39,903 bases of DNA from Streptomyces sp. H27-H1 (GTDB lineage: Bacteria; Actinomycetota; Actinomycetes; Streptomycetales; Streptomycetaceae): NCBI RefSeq assembly GCF_026627445.1, contig NZ_JAPNLJ010000059.1, positions 1-39,903 of the forward strand. Direction: 5' to 3'. Below the pieces are notes generated by a model, which was given only the letters and a program-made list of their open reading frames with translations, did not search any database and was not told the origin of the DNA. A program made the translations under genes and the position numbers. Position 1 is the first letter of the stretch. Each line of letters starts with the position of its first letter. Positions 15,492 through 24,570 of the stretch are shown one piece after another.

Positions 15492-15725
15492 ATGGGTCCC
15501 CAGCTGTCCGCCCCGTACGCACCCGCACTTCCGCTCTCCGCGCGGCCGGTCTGCGACTCCCGGTGCACGGCGTGCGACGACCGCCAGGCTTGGGAAGTCG
15601 CCACGTACACGGTGTCCGGAGCGTCCCAGGCGGACCAGGCCGCGGCTTCTTTGGGCGGAGAAGCGCACGTCCACTATGTCGCCCGCGGCGACCTTCTGGC
15701 GGTGGTCGTGCCCGCCCGGGCTTGA
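15492..15725 (+). CDS. Small hypothetical protein, 77 residues
   Basis: The ATG at 15492 is preceded by GAAAGGAACTACGGC, a good ribosome site, and the stop is followed 15 bp later by a strong terminator. Both support a real gene. The protein begins with an Ala/Pro-rich segment, carries three Cys in CDSRCTACDDRQ, and then has a compact region EVATYTVSGASQADQAAASL and EAHVHYVARGDLLAVVVPA. I do not recognise a family; it is probably a small cytosolic protein. Confidence 0.55.
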   Translation: MGPQLSAPYAPALPLSARPVCDSRCTACDDRQAWEVATYTVSGASQADQAAASLGGEAHVHYVARGDLLAVVVPARA

Positions 15726-15740
15726 GCCGGACGCCCGGCC

Positions 15741-15779
15741 GAAGGCGGCACCACCGGTCCGACCGGTGGCGCCGCCTTC
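15741..15779 (+). terminator. Intrinsic terminator-like hairpin
   Basis: GAAGGCGGC-ACCACCGGTC-CGACCGGTGG-CGCCGCCTTC can fold into a long, nearly perfect stem of about 18 bp. It lies 15 bp after the 77-residue gene. No U-run follows, as is usual in Streptomyces. Confidence 0.75.
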
Positions 15780-15935
15780 CGGTGCGTCGGGACACGGCTC
15801 GGCGGGGTTCGGGCTAAGGCTACGTGCGAGGTCGCTCTCCCCCGCCTGCCGTCTTGGGGTCGTTCATCCCTCCATGCACTGGGCCGTACCCGGCAGCGCG
15901 CGGCGCATGCCGCCCTCTTCCAGTTTGAGGCCCTC

Positions 15936-16292
15936 GTGCGTGCGTGCGTTCACGTCCGAGAACCTCCGACTGGAACGGAATCGTCCCTGCACGACCCGAA
16001 CGCACCGCGGGAAGAGGCCGAAAACGCGCTCGACGCCTCGGAGGCCGCGTCGGCCCCGCAGGAGGTCTGGCGGGTGAAGTTCCTGCTCCGGGACATCGCT
16101 TACGGCGAGCCGACGTCTCCATCACACGCATCGGCGCCGACCGCACCGGTGACAAGGAGCTCCTGCACCCCTGATGGAACCTGGCACTGCCATGCAGCAG
16201 CCGGGCGCACCGGCCTGTTGCCTGCCGGCGAGGTCGACGACGCCCGGTGGGGGATCGCCCCGTACGGTCTGGAGCGCTGCTGGCGAGCCTAG
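15936..16292 (+). pseudogene. Decayed gene of unknown function
   Basis: Coding-like text changes frame twice. PQEVWRVKFLLRDIAYGEP comes in one frame, VSITRIGADRTGDKELLHP in the next, then back to CTPDGTWHCHAAAGRTG and LLPAGEVDDARWGIAPYGLE ending at TAG 16290-16292. Joined, this gives a plausible small soluble protein of roughly 100 residues. No family is recognised. Frameshifts sit near 16110 and 16170. Confidence 0.45.
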
Positions 16293-16307
16293 CCAAGTGC
16301 CGCGCCC

Positions 16308-16508
16308 GGGGGGGGCCTGCCCGCTTCGGAGCGGTCACTGCTGTCGTCGCACGTCATCGCCGTGATGGGCGGGGTCACCGACCGCCTGAGCGCACTCGAG
16401 TGCGCTTTCTCCGCCGTCGAGCAGAGTTGGCGGGTCCTGCGGGCCGCGGAGCACACCGCGAGGACTTGCGGGACCGCCGCCCGCCGTACGGCTTGGGGCC
16501 CCAGCTAG
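16308..16508 (+). pseudogene. Possible decayed helical protein fragment
   Basis: Immediately after the previous pseudogene, the same frame continues without a start codon: ASERSLLSSHVIAVMGGVTD, RLSALECAFSAVEQSWRVLR, AAEHTARTC, then TAG at 16506. The heptad-like leucine pattern suggests a helical protein. An eight-G run at 16309-16316 may hide a frameshift. The remaining bases to 16740 hold nothing I recognise. Confidence 0.3.
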
Positions 16509-16740
16509 GCGCGGTGTCGTCATGTCCTGACATCCCTGCGGCCAGGCCCGGTGTCCGCCACCGGGGCCCGCCCGGATACCCTCGCCTGCGGACACACCCG
16601 CCTGCGGTCCGTCGGACGTCCGGACACGCGCCCGCCCTAGCGCGCCGCAAGCGCCCGTGCCACGGCACGCGCTCCGGCGACTGCACGCGCCACGGCCGCC
16701 TGCCGGTGCGGCGAGCGGCCCAGACCCGGGAGTCGGGACC

Positions 16741-18234
16741 TCAGGCGTCTCCGCTGCGCTCGCCCAGTACCACCGTGACACTGCGGGTCCGGCCGTCGCG
16801 GACGAACTGCACCTCGGCCCGGTCGTGAGGGTGGTGTGACCAGACAGCGCTCATCAGCGCAGGGCCGTTGGCGATGGCTCGGCCGTCGAGGCCGGTGATC
16901 ACGTCCCCAGGTCGCAACCCTGCCTTCTCGGCCGGGCCGCCGAGGACGAGGGACCGGCTCGCCTCCTTCGAAGGCTCCGGCATGATCTGGACGCCCTTGC
17001 CGTCGTACTTGCCGCTCACCGTGAAGCCGAGCTGGGCATACTGGGCCTTGCCGTGCTCCAGGATACTCTCGGCGACCCACTTCGCCTGGTTGACGGGGAT
17101 GGCGAAGCCCAGGCCCACGTTGCCGGGTTCAGCGCCCTCCGGTGTGGCGGCCGTGCTGATGGCGGAGTTGACCCCGATGACCCGGCCCGCGTCGTCGAGC
17201 AGCGGACCCCCGGAGTTGCCGGGGTTGATCGGGGCGTCGGTCTGCAGGGCGTTGAGGTAGGCCGCCGCCGTGCCGTTCCGCGTGGTCACCGGACGGTCCA
17301 CGGCGCTGAGAATGCCCGAGGTGATGGTCCCCGCGAGGTCGAAGGGGGCGCCGGCCGCGACGACAGGCTCCCCGACCACGGCCCCGTTCGAGTCACCGAG
17401 CGGCAACGGAGCCCCCGGCCGGTGCGGCCCGTCGAGCTTGACCACCGCGATGTCGTAGCCCGTGGCCACGCCCACGACCGACGCCGGGCTGCTGCTCCCG
17501 TCGGCGAAGGTCACAGTGAGCTTGCCTGCTTTGCCGTCGGGTGCGACGACGTGGGCGTTGGTCAGGACGTGGCCGGCGGAGTCGAAGAAGAAGCCGGTGC
17601 CCACCGCCCGGACGCCGGGCCGGTTCACCTCGATCGTCACGGTGCTCCGCAGTGCCTCGGCCGCGACTCCGGGTACCGGCCCCGCGGCCTGCGGACCGGC
17701 GGTCCCGAGCGTCATCGTCTGCCCGGTGGAGCGGAACACGACCGTCGTGCCCAGGCCCGGCGCCCGGGAACCAATCAAGCCACCCACGGCTCCGGCGAGG
17801 AGGGCAACACCCACGCCGATGACCAAGAGATACCGGGTGCGCAGCGCCCGCTTGGATACCGGACCCCGCACCGCAGCCCGTTCCGCCGCGGGTCGCACCT
17901 CGGGAGGAGCCGGTACCGCGGATGCCTGGGGGGCGGGCGCCTCCGCCGCTGGAGCCTCCGGGGCGGGATGTCTTGCGCCCGGGGCCTCTTGGGCGAGCGT
18001 CTCCCGGGCTGAACCCTCCGGGGCGGACGTCTGAGGGGCGGAGGTCTCCTGGGCGGCGGGCTCCGAGACCGGGCGCGCCTGGGCCGGAGACTCCAAGGCG
18101 GGTGCGTCCAGGACGGGCGTCTTTCCAGCCCGGGCCTCCAGAGCCGGGGACGCCGGGGGCGGGGGCGGGGGCGGCGCAGCCGGGGCTGTTTCCGGGGGCG
18201 CCTCCGGGACGCGCTTGTCTTCGGATGAGCTCAC
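16741..18234 (-). CDS. HtrA/DegP-type membrane-anchored serine protease with PDZ domain
   Basis: A 497-residue S1C protease. A long Pro/Ala/Glu-rich cytoplasmic tail (1-130) precedes one membrane helix (135-155). The trypsin-like domain has His228 in LTNAHVV, Asp261 in GYDIAVVKL and Ser341 in NPGNSGGPL. A C-terminal PDZ domain (about 400-490) carries KAGLRPGDVITGLDG. Family members degrade or chaperone misfolded proteins outside the membrane. The frame begins with GTG at 18234, with AGGAAGGCAGG upstream. The low-complexity tail is built from imperfect ten-residue units (30-bp DNA repeats around 17930-18170), which may vary in copy number. The gene is intact, with no partner gene next to it. 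Confidence 0.92.
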   Translation of the reverse strand: MSSSEDKRVPEAPPETAPAAPPPPPPPASPALEARAGKTPVLDAPALESPAQARPVSEPAAQETSAPQTSAPEGSARETLAQEAPGARHPAPEAPAAEAPAPQASAVPAPPEVRPAAERAAVRGPVSKRALRTRYLLVIGVGVALLAGAVGGLIGSRAPGLGTTVVFRSTGQTMTLGTAGPQAAGPVPGVAAEALRSTVTIEVNRPGVRAVGTGFFFDSAGHVLTNAHVVAPDGKAGKLTVTFADGSSSPASVVGVATGYDIAVVKLDGPHRPGAPLPLGDSNGAVVGEPVVAAGAPFDLAGTITSGILSAVDRPVTTRNGTAAAYLNALQTDAPINPGNSGGPLLDDAGRVIGVNSAISTAATPEGAEPGNVGLGFAIPVNQAKWVAESILEHGKAQYAQLGFTVSGKYDGKGVQIMPEPSKEASRSLVLGGPAEKAGLRPGDVITGLDGRAIANGPALMSAVWSHHPHDRAEVQFVRDGRTRSVTVVLGERSGDA

Positions 18235-18410
18235 CGGGACCTGCCTTCCTCGGCCCGTAGGGCGGGCACGGCACTGGAGTGGTAGGCCCAGCCTATTCAG
18301 CGCGCGGGCCCGCCTCCTCCCCCGACCGGAGGGTCATACGGAGGAACTCCCCCTCCCCCCGGACGCCGTCGGGACACGACGGTGTCGGGGCCGCCGGACC
18401 ACCCCGAGGC

Positions 18411-19085
18411 TCAGGACACCGTGAGCGTCGCCATGAGCGTGCCCGCCCGGTCACGGGCGGCCCATCCGCTCCCGCCACCGCTCCGGCCTCGCGCCAACGA
18501 GTTCCGGGGGCTCCCCGAGCCGCTGCACGGTTGCGGTGAGGTCGAAGACTCATCGATCTCCTCGTGGCCCCGCGGCCGGCAGGTGCCCGGCCAGGGTTAT
18601 TTCCTGTGCGCCGGCCGCCGCGAGCGGGGCGAGCGGTTCCCGGCCGATCCAGCCGTTGGGAAGCCCGCACACCAGGCGTGCGCCACGAAACGGGCGACCT
18701 CCCGGTCGTCGCCTGTGAGCGTGAGGGTCTCCCGGTTCGGCGCACGCCACCCAGCCACGGCCCGGCCCCCGCTCACCATCTCGCGCACTGCCCGCCCAGC
18801 GTCCCCGTACGTGCTGCAGCGCATGGTTTGCCCTCGCTGCGCCGAAGCCCCGGAGGCGAACGGCAACCGGGCCGCGTCGCCGACCGCGCAGCGGACCTGC
18901 GGTATGCCTGCGGGGGTATGCCGCGGCCCCCTGCACGGCCAGTCGTACGCCGTCGTAGCCCAAGCCGCACCCGGCATCCAGGATCCGGTCCCCGCTTCCG
19001 CCCGCCGGAGGCCCCGCGCGGGCTCGTCCTGGTAGGCGGCGAGACAGCGCATGCCCTCGAGCTTTCGCAGGCACGAGGAGAGCGA
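18411..19085 (-). pseudogene. SAM-dependent methyltransferase, multiply frameshifted
   Basis: A class-I methyltransferase can be read by switching frames. Motif I is ILDAGCGLGYDGVRLAV, followed by VGDAARLPFASGA (motif II/acidic loop), NHALQHVRDAGRAVREMV, GRAVAG, ETLTLTGDDREVARFVAHAW, FPNGWIGRE and DLTATVQRLGEPPEL. A tail GTLMATLTVS ends at TGA 18411-18413. At least five indels are needed. The intact relatives are ~270-residue methyltransferases of unknown substrate. The start region is unclear. Confidence 0.7.
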
Positions 19086-19376
19086 CGACACGTCGGCCGC
19101 CTCGACCTCGCGGAAGGCGCCCGCCGGCTACGTCCCCACTTGCCGCACGCTCCCGTCGGCGTCTGGTGTGTACGCATCAGGGCTGGTCGGCATGGTCGCG
19201 CCCACCCCCTCCACCCGCGGCCCGACCCGGCCACCGCCGGGCGCGCCTCCGGTCCCAGTCGCCGCGAGCCGCTCTGCAGACCGGAGCGGTGCCTCGTGGC
19301 GGGCCGCAGCGCCGGGCCCCCTCGCTAGCCTTGTGGACACGGTGAGCGCTCCTGCAGTGGGGCCTCCTGCCGCCCC
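19086..19376 (+). other. Gap upstream of tRNA-Arg
   Basis: Roughly 290 bases between the decayed methyltransferase and the tRNA gene. I see no protein-coding frame I would defend. Proline/glycine-rich shadow frames cover it on both strands. Confidence 0.4.
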
Positions 19377-19449
19377 GCCCCCGTAGCTCAGTGGACAGAG
19401 CAGGCGCCTTCTAAGCGCTTGGCCGCAGGTTCGAGTCCTGCCGAGGGCG
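19377..19449 (+). tRNA. tRNA-Arg (anticodon UCU)
   Basis: The 73-base cloverleaf has acceptor GCCCCCG/CGAGGGC, D-arm GCTC-AGTGGACA-GAGC, anticodon arm GGCGC-CTTCTAA-GCGCT, variable TGGCC and T-arm GCAGG-TTCGAGT-CCTGC, with discriminator G. The anticodon TCT reads AGA arginine codons, which are rare in such GC-rich genomes. No CCA is encoded. The acceptor stem has a C5-A68 mismatch where a G68 would be expected. Either this is a tolerated variant or the gene is decaying, or the base is wrong. Confidence 0.9.
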
Positions 19450-19502
19450 CTGTCCGAGCCCTGTGATCCGGCGTGCTGGAGGATTGATGAACTTGCCGGC
19501 GG

Positions 19503-19583
19503 TTCGCCGCCCTCAAGCAACTCCTCCCGTGGTTCAAGTCGCACGGCTACGGCTTCTCCTTCCCCGCCCAGGCGGCGCCCTGA
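19503..19583 (+). pseudogene. Possible C-terminal scrap of a polysaccharide deacetylase
   Basis: The frame reads FAALKQLLPWFKSHGYGFSF, PAQAAP, stop. A terminal segment of this form (leucine-rich helix, then RGY-F) is the usual end of NodB-type deacetylases. It is too short to be certain. The remainder of the gap to 19965 shows no recognisable gene, apart from the palindrome at 19840. Confidence 0.3.
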
Positions 19584-19965
19584 ACCCACCGGCTGCCTCG
19601 GCGACAGTGCGGTACGCCGCGCGGGTCCGACTTCCAGCGGTTCAGCCGCGACCCGGCAGCTCCGGTAACCGAGTTCGCGCAACTCGGCTCCAGAGCCATG
19701 GGCGTTGTGGCCGTGCACATCCGTCGAGCAGCGCCTGCCGGGCGCGGTGGCCGCTGTCCCCTCCCTCCTGAGGCGACAGCCGCCCCGGAGGATCGTGAGG
19801 CCGGGCACCGGGCGGGCACCAGCCGGCAGCCCCTCTCCTCCGATCGGAGGGCGGGGCACGGGCCGCCGCAAGGGCCGACGGGACGACCTGCGCACCGGCA
19901 CGGCACGGCCAGGATGGCAATGTCCGGACGGCCCTGCCCCCCGAGAGAAACGCCGGAGCCCGCAG

Positions 19966-21204
19966 ATGAAGAAGTCCTCCACGACCACGACTGCCGTGCT
20001 GGCGGCGGGGGTGTGCGCCGCGGTCGCGGTCGGCACCCTCGTGCTGCCAGGTTCCGGCGGCTTCGGCGGGCCGCCGACGGCGGCCGGAAGCTCGTCCCGG
20101 GAGCACGCGGTACGCATATCGTTCAGCCCCGCCAACGGCGCCACCGCTACCCGGCCCCTCGACGGCGCCGAGGTCTCGGTGAGCGGTGGACGGCTGGACT
20201 CGGTGACGTTGACGCCGCAGGCCAAGGGCGCCGATGCCGTCGGCACCCTCTCCGCGGACGGGACGCGCTGGTCGTCCGGCGGAACGCTGGCTCTGGGCAC
20301 CGCCTACACCCTTCACGCGGTCGCACAGGACGGAAGCGGTCGGGGCAAGGCGGTCACCGAGGACTCGACGTTCACGACGCTGCCCGCCGCGAACGCCCTG
20401 CGCGCAGGGGTCGTCCCGGCGGCCTCGTCCACCGTAGGGGTCGGCATGCCCGTCTCCATCACGTTCGACAAGCGGGTCCAGGACGAGCAGGCCGTCCAGC
20501 GGGCCATCAGCGTGACGTCCAGCAGCGGAAGGCCGGTGGTCGGGCACTGGTTCGGTCCGACCCGGCTGGACTTCCGGCCCGAGTCGTTCTGGAAGCCGGA
20601 CTCGAAGGTGTACGTCCGGCTCGCCCTCGACGGCGTAGCGGCGGCCCCCGGCGCCGTAGGCGTCCAGAACACGTCCTACGACTTCACGGTCGGCCGGTCC
20701 CAGATCTCGACGGTCGACGCCTCGAAGTCGATGATGACCGTCGTACGCGACGGGAGGGCGCTCAAGGAGCTGCCGGTATCGACCGGTTCCCCGGACCACG
20801 CGACCTACGACGGCACGATGGTGATCTCCTCGAAGAGCCCGGAGGTCCGCATGAACGCGGCCACCGTCGGCCTGACCGGCCCGGACGGGAAGCCGGCCTA
20901 CGACATCCCGGACGTCCCGCACGCGATGCGGCTGAGCACCTCGGGCACCTTTCTCCACGGCAACTACTGGACTCCCGCATCGGTGTTCGGCGAGACGAAC
21001 ACCAGCCACGGCTGCATCGGGCTCAGGGACGTCCAGGGCGGCGGGGATCCGAACACTCCCGCCGCGTGGTTCTACGCCAACTCCCTCGTCGGCGATGTGG
21101 TGACCGTGCACAAGGCCGGTGGCGGCACCATCAAACCCGACAACGGTCTGAGTGACTGGAACATGAACTGGTCGCAGTGGAAGGCAGGCTCGGCCCTGGC
21201 CTGA
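19966..21204 (+). CDS. L,D-transpeptidase (YkuD domain) with Ig-like domains
   Basis: A 412-residue secreted cell-wall enzyme. The N-terminal signal segment (about 8-30) is hydrophobic but has no proper lipobox. Two bacterial Ig-like domains (about 48-138 and 147-243) are followed by the YkuD domain (about 245-385). The catalytic motif is NTSHGCIGLRD with His348 and Cys350, and His331 in FLHGNYW. Such enzymes form 3-3 cross-links in peptidoglycan or attach proteins to it. The layout matches mycobacterial LdtMt2-type proteins. The ATG at 19966 has GGAG about 8 bases upstream; the longer frame to 19705 is out of character. A strong hairpin follows the stop. Confidence 0.93.
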   Translation: MKKSSTTTTAVLAAGVCAAVAVGTLVLPGSGGFGGPPTAAGSSSREHAVRISFSPANGATATRPLDGAEVSVSGGRLDSVTLTPQAKGADAVGTLSADGTRWSSGGTLALGTAYTLHAVAQDGSGRGKAVTEDSTFTTLPAANALRAGVVPAASSTVGVGMPVSITFDKRVQDEQAVQRAISVTSSSGRPVVGHWFGPTRLDFRPESFWKPDSKVYVRLALDGVAAAPGAVGVQNTSYDFTVGRSQISTVDASKSMMTVVRDGRALKELPVSTGSPDHATYDGTMVISSKSPEVRMNAATVGLTGPDGKPAYDIPDVPHAMRLSTSGTFLHGNYWTPASVFGETNTSHGCIGLRDVQGGGDPNTPAAWFYANSLVGDVVTVHKAGGGTIKPDNGLSDWNMNWSQWKAGSALA

Positions 21205-21217
21205 GCCCCGGCACGGA

Positions 21218-21273
21218 ACGGCCCCGGAAGGACCGGCCCGCCTCTACGGGAGGCGGGCCCCTTCCGGGGCCGT
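21218..21273. terminator. Bidirectional terminator between converging genes
   Basis: ACGGCCCCGGAAGG pairs with CCTTCCGGGGCCGT, and inside it CGGCCCGCCT pairs with GGCGGGCC. It lies 14 bp after the transpeptidase stop and 22 bp after the stop of the surface-protein gene on the other strand, so it can serve both. Confidence 0.85.
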
Positions 21274-21294
21274 CGGCAGTGCGCGTTCCTGACC

Positions 21295-24200
21295 TCAGTG
21301 GCGGCGTCGGGCCGCGATCAGCAGGGCTGCGCCGATCCCGGCGGCGCCGAGGCCTCCCAGACCCCACCACAGCGCGTTGCTGCCGGTGGCGGCCAGGGCC
21401 TGGTCGAGCACGGACTGCTCGCTGTCACCGCCGGCACTGTCACCACCGTCACCGTTACCGCCGTCACCGCCGGAGGAACCGGTGGAACCGCCGCCGGAGC
21501 CGCCGCCGTCATTGGAGGGATCCGCTCCGTCGTCGGGGCTGTCAGGGGTGCCGGGAGTACTCGCAGTGGCCTTGACCACGGCGCTGGCGCAGATGTCCTG
21601 GCACTCCTGCGGGTTCGCGGCCTGCGAATGGACCGCAAGAGCGTTGAACGGGAACTCCTTGGCCTTGTCCGGGGTGAAGGTCAGGGTCAGGGTCCTCTCC
21701 TCGCCGGCCTTCAGGTCCCCGGCGTTCCAGGAGCCGAAGCCCGGTGTCCCGCGCTCCCCGTTGAAGTTCTTGCCTCCGTCGTGGAGCAGTCCCTTCACGG
21801 CCGGCAGGCCGAGCTCGACAACGGTGCCACGGGCCGTGGAGGGGCCTTCCTTGTTGGACACCGTGACCCTCACCTTGGCCTCCTCGCCCACCTTGACCTC
21901 CTCGGATCCCTCCGGCACCGTGATCGCGACGTCGAGACCCGCCACCTGCTGGACCTTGATCGAGTGCTTCACCGGCTGGCCGATCTTGTTGCCCTGGTTT
22001 TCGTCCAGCGGAGTCCTCGACTGCTTGACCGTCACCGTGTAGTCCAGATTGTCATGGTCCGGGAGCACCGTGCCCGTGAGCTTGAGCACCGCCTCGCCCC
22101 CCGAAGGGATGTCCGCCGGCTTCCACATCCCGTCCTCGAACGTGCCGCCCTGCTCGTCGACGGCGGCCGGTTCGCTGACACCCGCAGGCACGGGAGCCTC
22201 GATCTCCAGTCCCTTGGCCGCCGACGGCCCGGCGTTGGCCGCCTTCACCGTCCACGTCACGGGCTGGCCGGGAAGCGGCGGATTCGCCTTGCCCCGGTCC
22301 GCACTCACCTCCACGTACGCCGCGGCCCGCTGGGCCACGTTGAGCTCGTGCACGGCCATGTGTCCTTCGATGGTGTTGCCGTCGTCACACCCGGCGAAGC
22401 CACGCAGGTCGGGAGTCTCTTTACTGGCGCCCGTCACACATACCCGGTGCCCCGACCCGTCCTGGTCAGCCGGCACGAGGCCTTCCACCGTCAGCACGGC
22501 GGTCTTCTCCTCCCCGACCCCAACGCTCGGCACGGTCCACACTCCGTCGGTGTAGTAGGTGCCCGCCGGACCGCCCCACCTCAGCTGTTCCATGCCCGCG
22601 GGCATGACATGACTGATCTGCACTTCGCGGGCGGTGGACGGCCCGTCGTTCGTTACGGCGATGCTGTACTTGACCCGATCACCCGGGGTGTAGGGCCCGG
22701 CGTCAGGGGCCGCGCCGTCGACCGACACACCGACTTTCAGCTTGGAGTTCCGGTTGACGTGGACCTGCTTGGTGGATTTATTGTTTCCCGCAGCCGTTTC
22801 CTGGAGGTCCCCGTACGACACGATGGAGGCCTCGAGGTTCACGGCTTCTTCCTCGGCCGGAACGGTGACGGGAAGCGTCAGGGTCGCACTTTCCCCGACG
22901 TCCACTCCGTCGATGGTCCAGACTCCATCCGCGGAGCTGTACTCCCCATCGACCTTGCTCTCGTCCAGGACCACGCCCTGCGGCAGAGGTACGTAAACCT
23001 CGACCTCTCCGGGGCGAGCAGGGCCAGCATTGTCGAGTTTCACCGAAAGAAGTACACTCTCGCCGGGGTTCACTCGCTCTCCGTCCCCCACGGACGTCTT
23101 CCCGTCAGCCCTCAGAACATCAGCCCGCACCCCCAGGTCGATATTCTTGGTGGCCTTGCTCTGATAAGTATTGAAGTTATTCGCCCCGTTCCTGTCGATA
23201 CTGAGGGACGAGAGGTCGACTCTCGAAAAGAGGGGACCGGCGGAGTCTATCTCACCGGTGAACCGGAAATCCTGGGACTTACCACTCTCCCATGGGTTCA
23301 CCGTGCATTCGAGCCGCTGGGCCTTGTCGTTCCTCTCGCAGGTCAGACCCTCCGATTCGACCGGTTTGAATGTGCTCCAGTCCACCGTTGAGGGCTTGTC
23401 GATTTTCAGGAGCACGCCACGCGCCTCCTGCGGACCGTTGTTCTTGACCGTCAGAGACAGATCGGCCATTTCGCCCTTCACGTACTCCTCTTTCGAGAAG
23501 CCGCTGCCTTCCTCGAGCCCCATGTCCGCGGACGCGATGCCGAATTTAACCTCTGGGAACGGGACGGTCGCGGACGCATAGCCCTCGCCGCGACCCGCGT
23601 GTTTCAGGACCGGCTTGTGGGCGAACTCCCCGCCCATGACGGCAACCTGGTCCCGGTCCGTGATTCTCACGTCATAGGTGACCTTGTAGTGGTCCTCTGC
23701 CACCAGCTCACCACCCTTGCCGGGTGCGGCACCCGCCCCGACGGGAATCGCCAGGACACCGTTCGTCACGTTCACCTGACCGTCGGCGAGGGCGATCAAC
23801 TGCGGCTTGCCGTCCACCATGCGGCTGACCTTGGCGGTGCCGTCGACGTACGCGATGCCCTCGGGCAGAGCCACACTGAAGATCGCCCCCTTGACGGGAA
23901 CTCCACCGCCGTCGTAGATATTGGCGGTCAATGCGCGGTCCTCACCGACCTGGACCGGTGCGACGGGCTCGACTTCTCCGGTGACCACCGGAGCATATTC
24001 GACCTTAAGGTTGTCTACATTCACATAGGCGTCCGAGGAGATTTCCAGACGTGTCTTGGTCTGACCGGCAGGGACCAGGTACTCGCCGGCAAAAGTCTTC
24101 CAGTCAGTGTCGGACTGGGCCACCCCCGGAGATCGACCCTTCTCTCCGCTCGGGTCGCTCGCGTCGGAAAATATGGTATGCAGCGCCGATAACCCGCTAT

Positions 24201-24570
24201 AAGCGGCCTTCCGATGGTCGACGCTATAGCGCAAAATGGTTCCAGGGACAGTGTCGAACTCTTGGGAGATCCCCCTGCTGCTGGCAAAAGCGGCGAACTG
24301 AGTACCCTCGGGAGTGTCGCCAAATCCGTACAGCATTATTTGCTGCGCATCCCCCTGCCATCCCTCCGGAAGCTTCAGAGAAGCGCCGGTGACACGCGGT
24401 TTCTCAAAGCCACCGTTCTGTATCTCCGGCCTTTCTGGAACTACCGCGGCAGCCTTCTCCTCGCTTTCCGCGCTCGCATACTGGAGTGCAAACGTGGACA
24501 TGAGCACCGACGCAGCTCCAGCCGCCACCCATGCCCCTTTCCTGGAAGCCCGATGCCTTCTGCGGACCAT
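21295..24570 (-). CDS. Large DUF11-repeat surface protein with sortase (LAATG) anchor
   Basis: A 1091-residue secreted protein. The signal peptide spans about 1-34 (RRRHRASRKGAWV, hydrophobic core, ASA cleavage). A galactose-binding-like module with NGGFEKPRV (about 45-190) follows, then around five DUF11/CARDB-type beta-sandwich repeats. These are recognised by recurring KNNGPQEARGV, NAGPARPGEV, NDGPSTAREV and NAGPSAAKGL motifs, with a last more divergent copy. The end is a Gly/Ser/Asp-rich linker, LAATG, a hydrophobic helix and ARRRH. LAxTG is the recognition site of class-E sortases of Streptomyces, so the protein is probably covalently attached to the wall. ATG 24570 follows GGAGGG at good spacing. 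The 5' half uses noticeably more A/T-ending codons than neighbouring genes, hinting at separate origin. The function of the repeats (adhesion or spacing) is unknown. Confidence 0.9.
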   Translation of the reverse strand: MVRRRHRASRKGAWVAAGAASVLMSTFALQYASAESEEKAAAVVPERPEIQNGGFEKPRVTGASLKLPEGWQGDAQQIMLYGFGDTPEGTQFAAFASSRGISQEFDTVPGTILRYSVDHRKAAYSGLSALHTIFSDASDPSGEKGRSPGVAQSDTDWKTFAGEYLVPAGQTKTRLEISSDAYVNVDNLKVEYAPVVTGEVEPVAPVQVGEDRALTANIYDGGGVPVKGAIFSVALPEGIAYVDGTAKVSRMVDGKPQLIALADGQVNVTNGVLAIPVGAGAAPGKGGELVAEDHYKVTYDVRITDRDQVAVMGGEFAHKPVLKHAGRGEGYASATVPFPEVKFGIASADMGLEEGSGFSKEEYVKGEMADLSLTVKNNGPQEARGVLLKIDKPSTVDWSTFKPVESEGLTCERNDKAQRLECTVNPWESGKSQDFRFTGEIDSAGPLFSRVDLSSLSIDRNGANNFNTYQSKATKNIDLGVRADVLRADGKTSVGDGERVNPGESVLLSVKLDNAGPARPGEVEVYVPLPQGVVLDESKVDGEYSSADGVWTIDGVDVGESATLTLPVTVPAEEEAVNLEASIVSYGDLQETAAGNNKSTKQVHVNRNSKLKVGVSVDGAAPDAGPYTPGDRVKYSIAVTNDGPSTAREVQISHVMPAGMEQLRWGGPAGTYYTDGVWTVPSVGVGEEKTAVLTVEGLVPADQDGSGHRVCVTGASKETPDLRGFAGCDDGNTIEGHMAVHELNVAQRAAAYVEVSADRGKANPPLPGQPVTWTVKAANAGPSAAKGLEIEAPVPAGVSEPAAVDEQGGTFEDGMWKPADIPSGGEAVLKLTGTVLPDHDNLDYTVTVKQSRTPLDENQGNKIGQPVKHSIKVQQVAGLDVAITVPEGSEEVKVGEEAKVRVTVSNKEGPSTARGTVVELGLPAVKGLLHDGGKNFNGERGTPGFGSWNAGDLKAGEERTLTLTFTPDKAKEFPFNALAVHSQAANPQECQDICASAVVKATASTPGTPDSPDDGADPSNDGGGSGGGSTGSSGGDGGNGDGGDSAGGDSEQSVLDQALAATGSNALWWGLGGLGAAGIGAALLIAARRRH

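Noticed and set aside
21298..23391. A 697-codon plus-strand frame inside the surface-protein gene
   Set aside because: Antisense shadow of a gene with clear signal peptide, repeats and sorting signal; the His/Arg/Val-rich translation has no domain.
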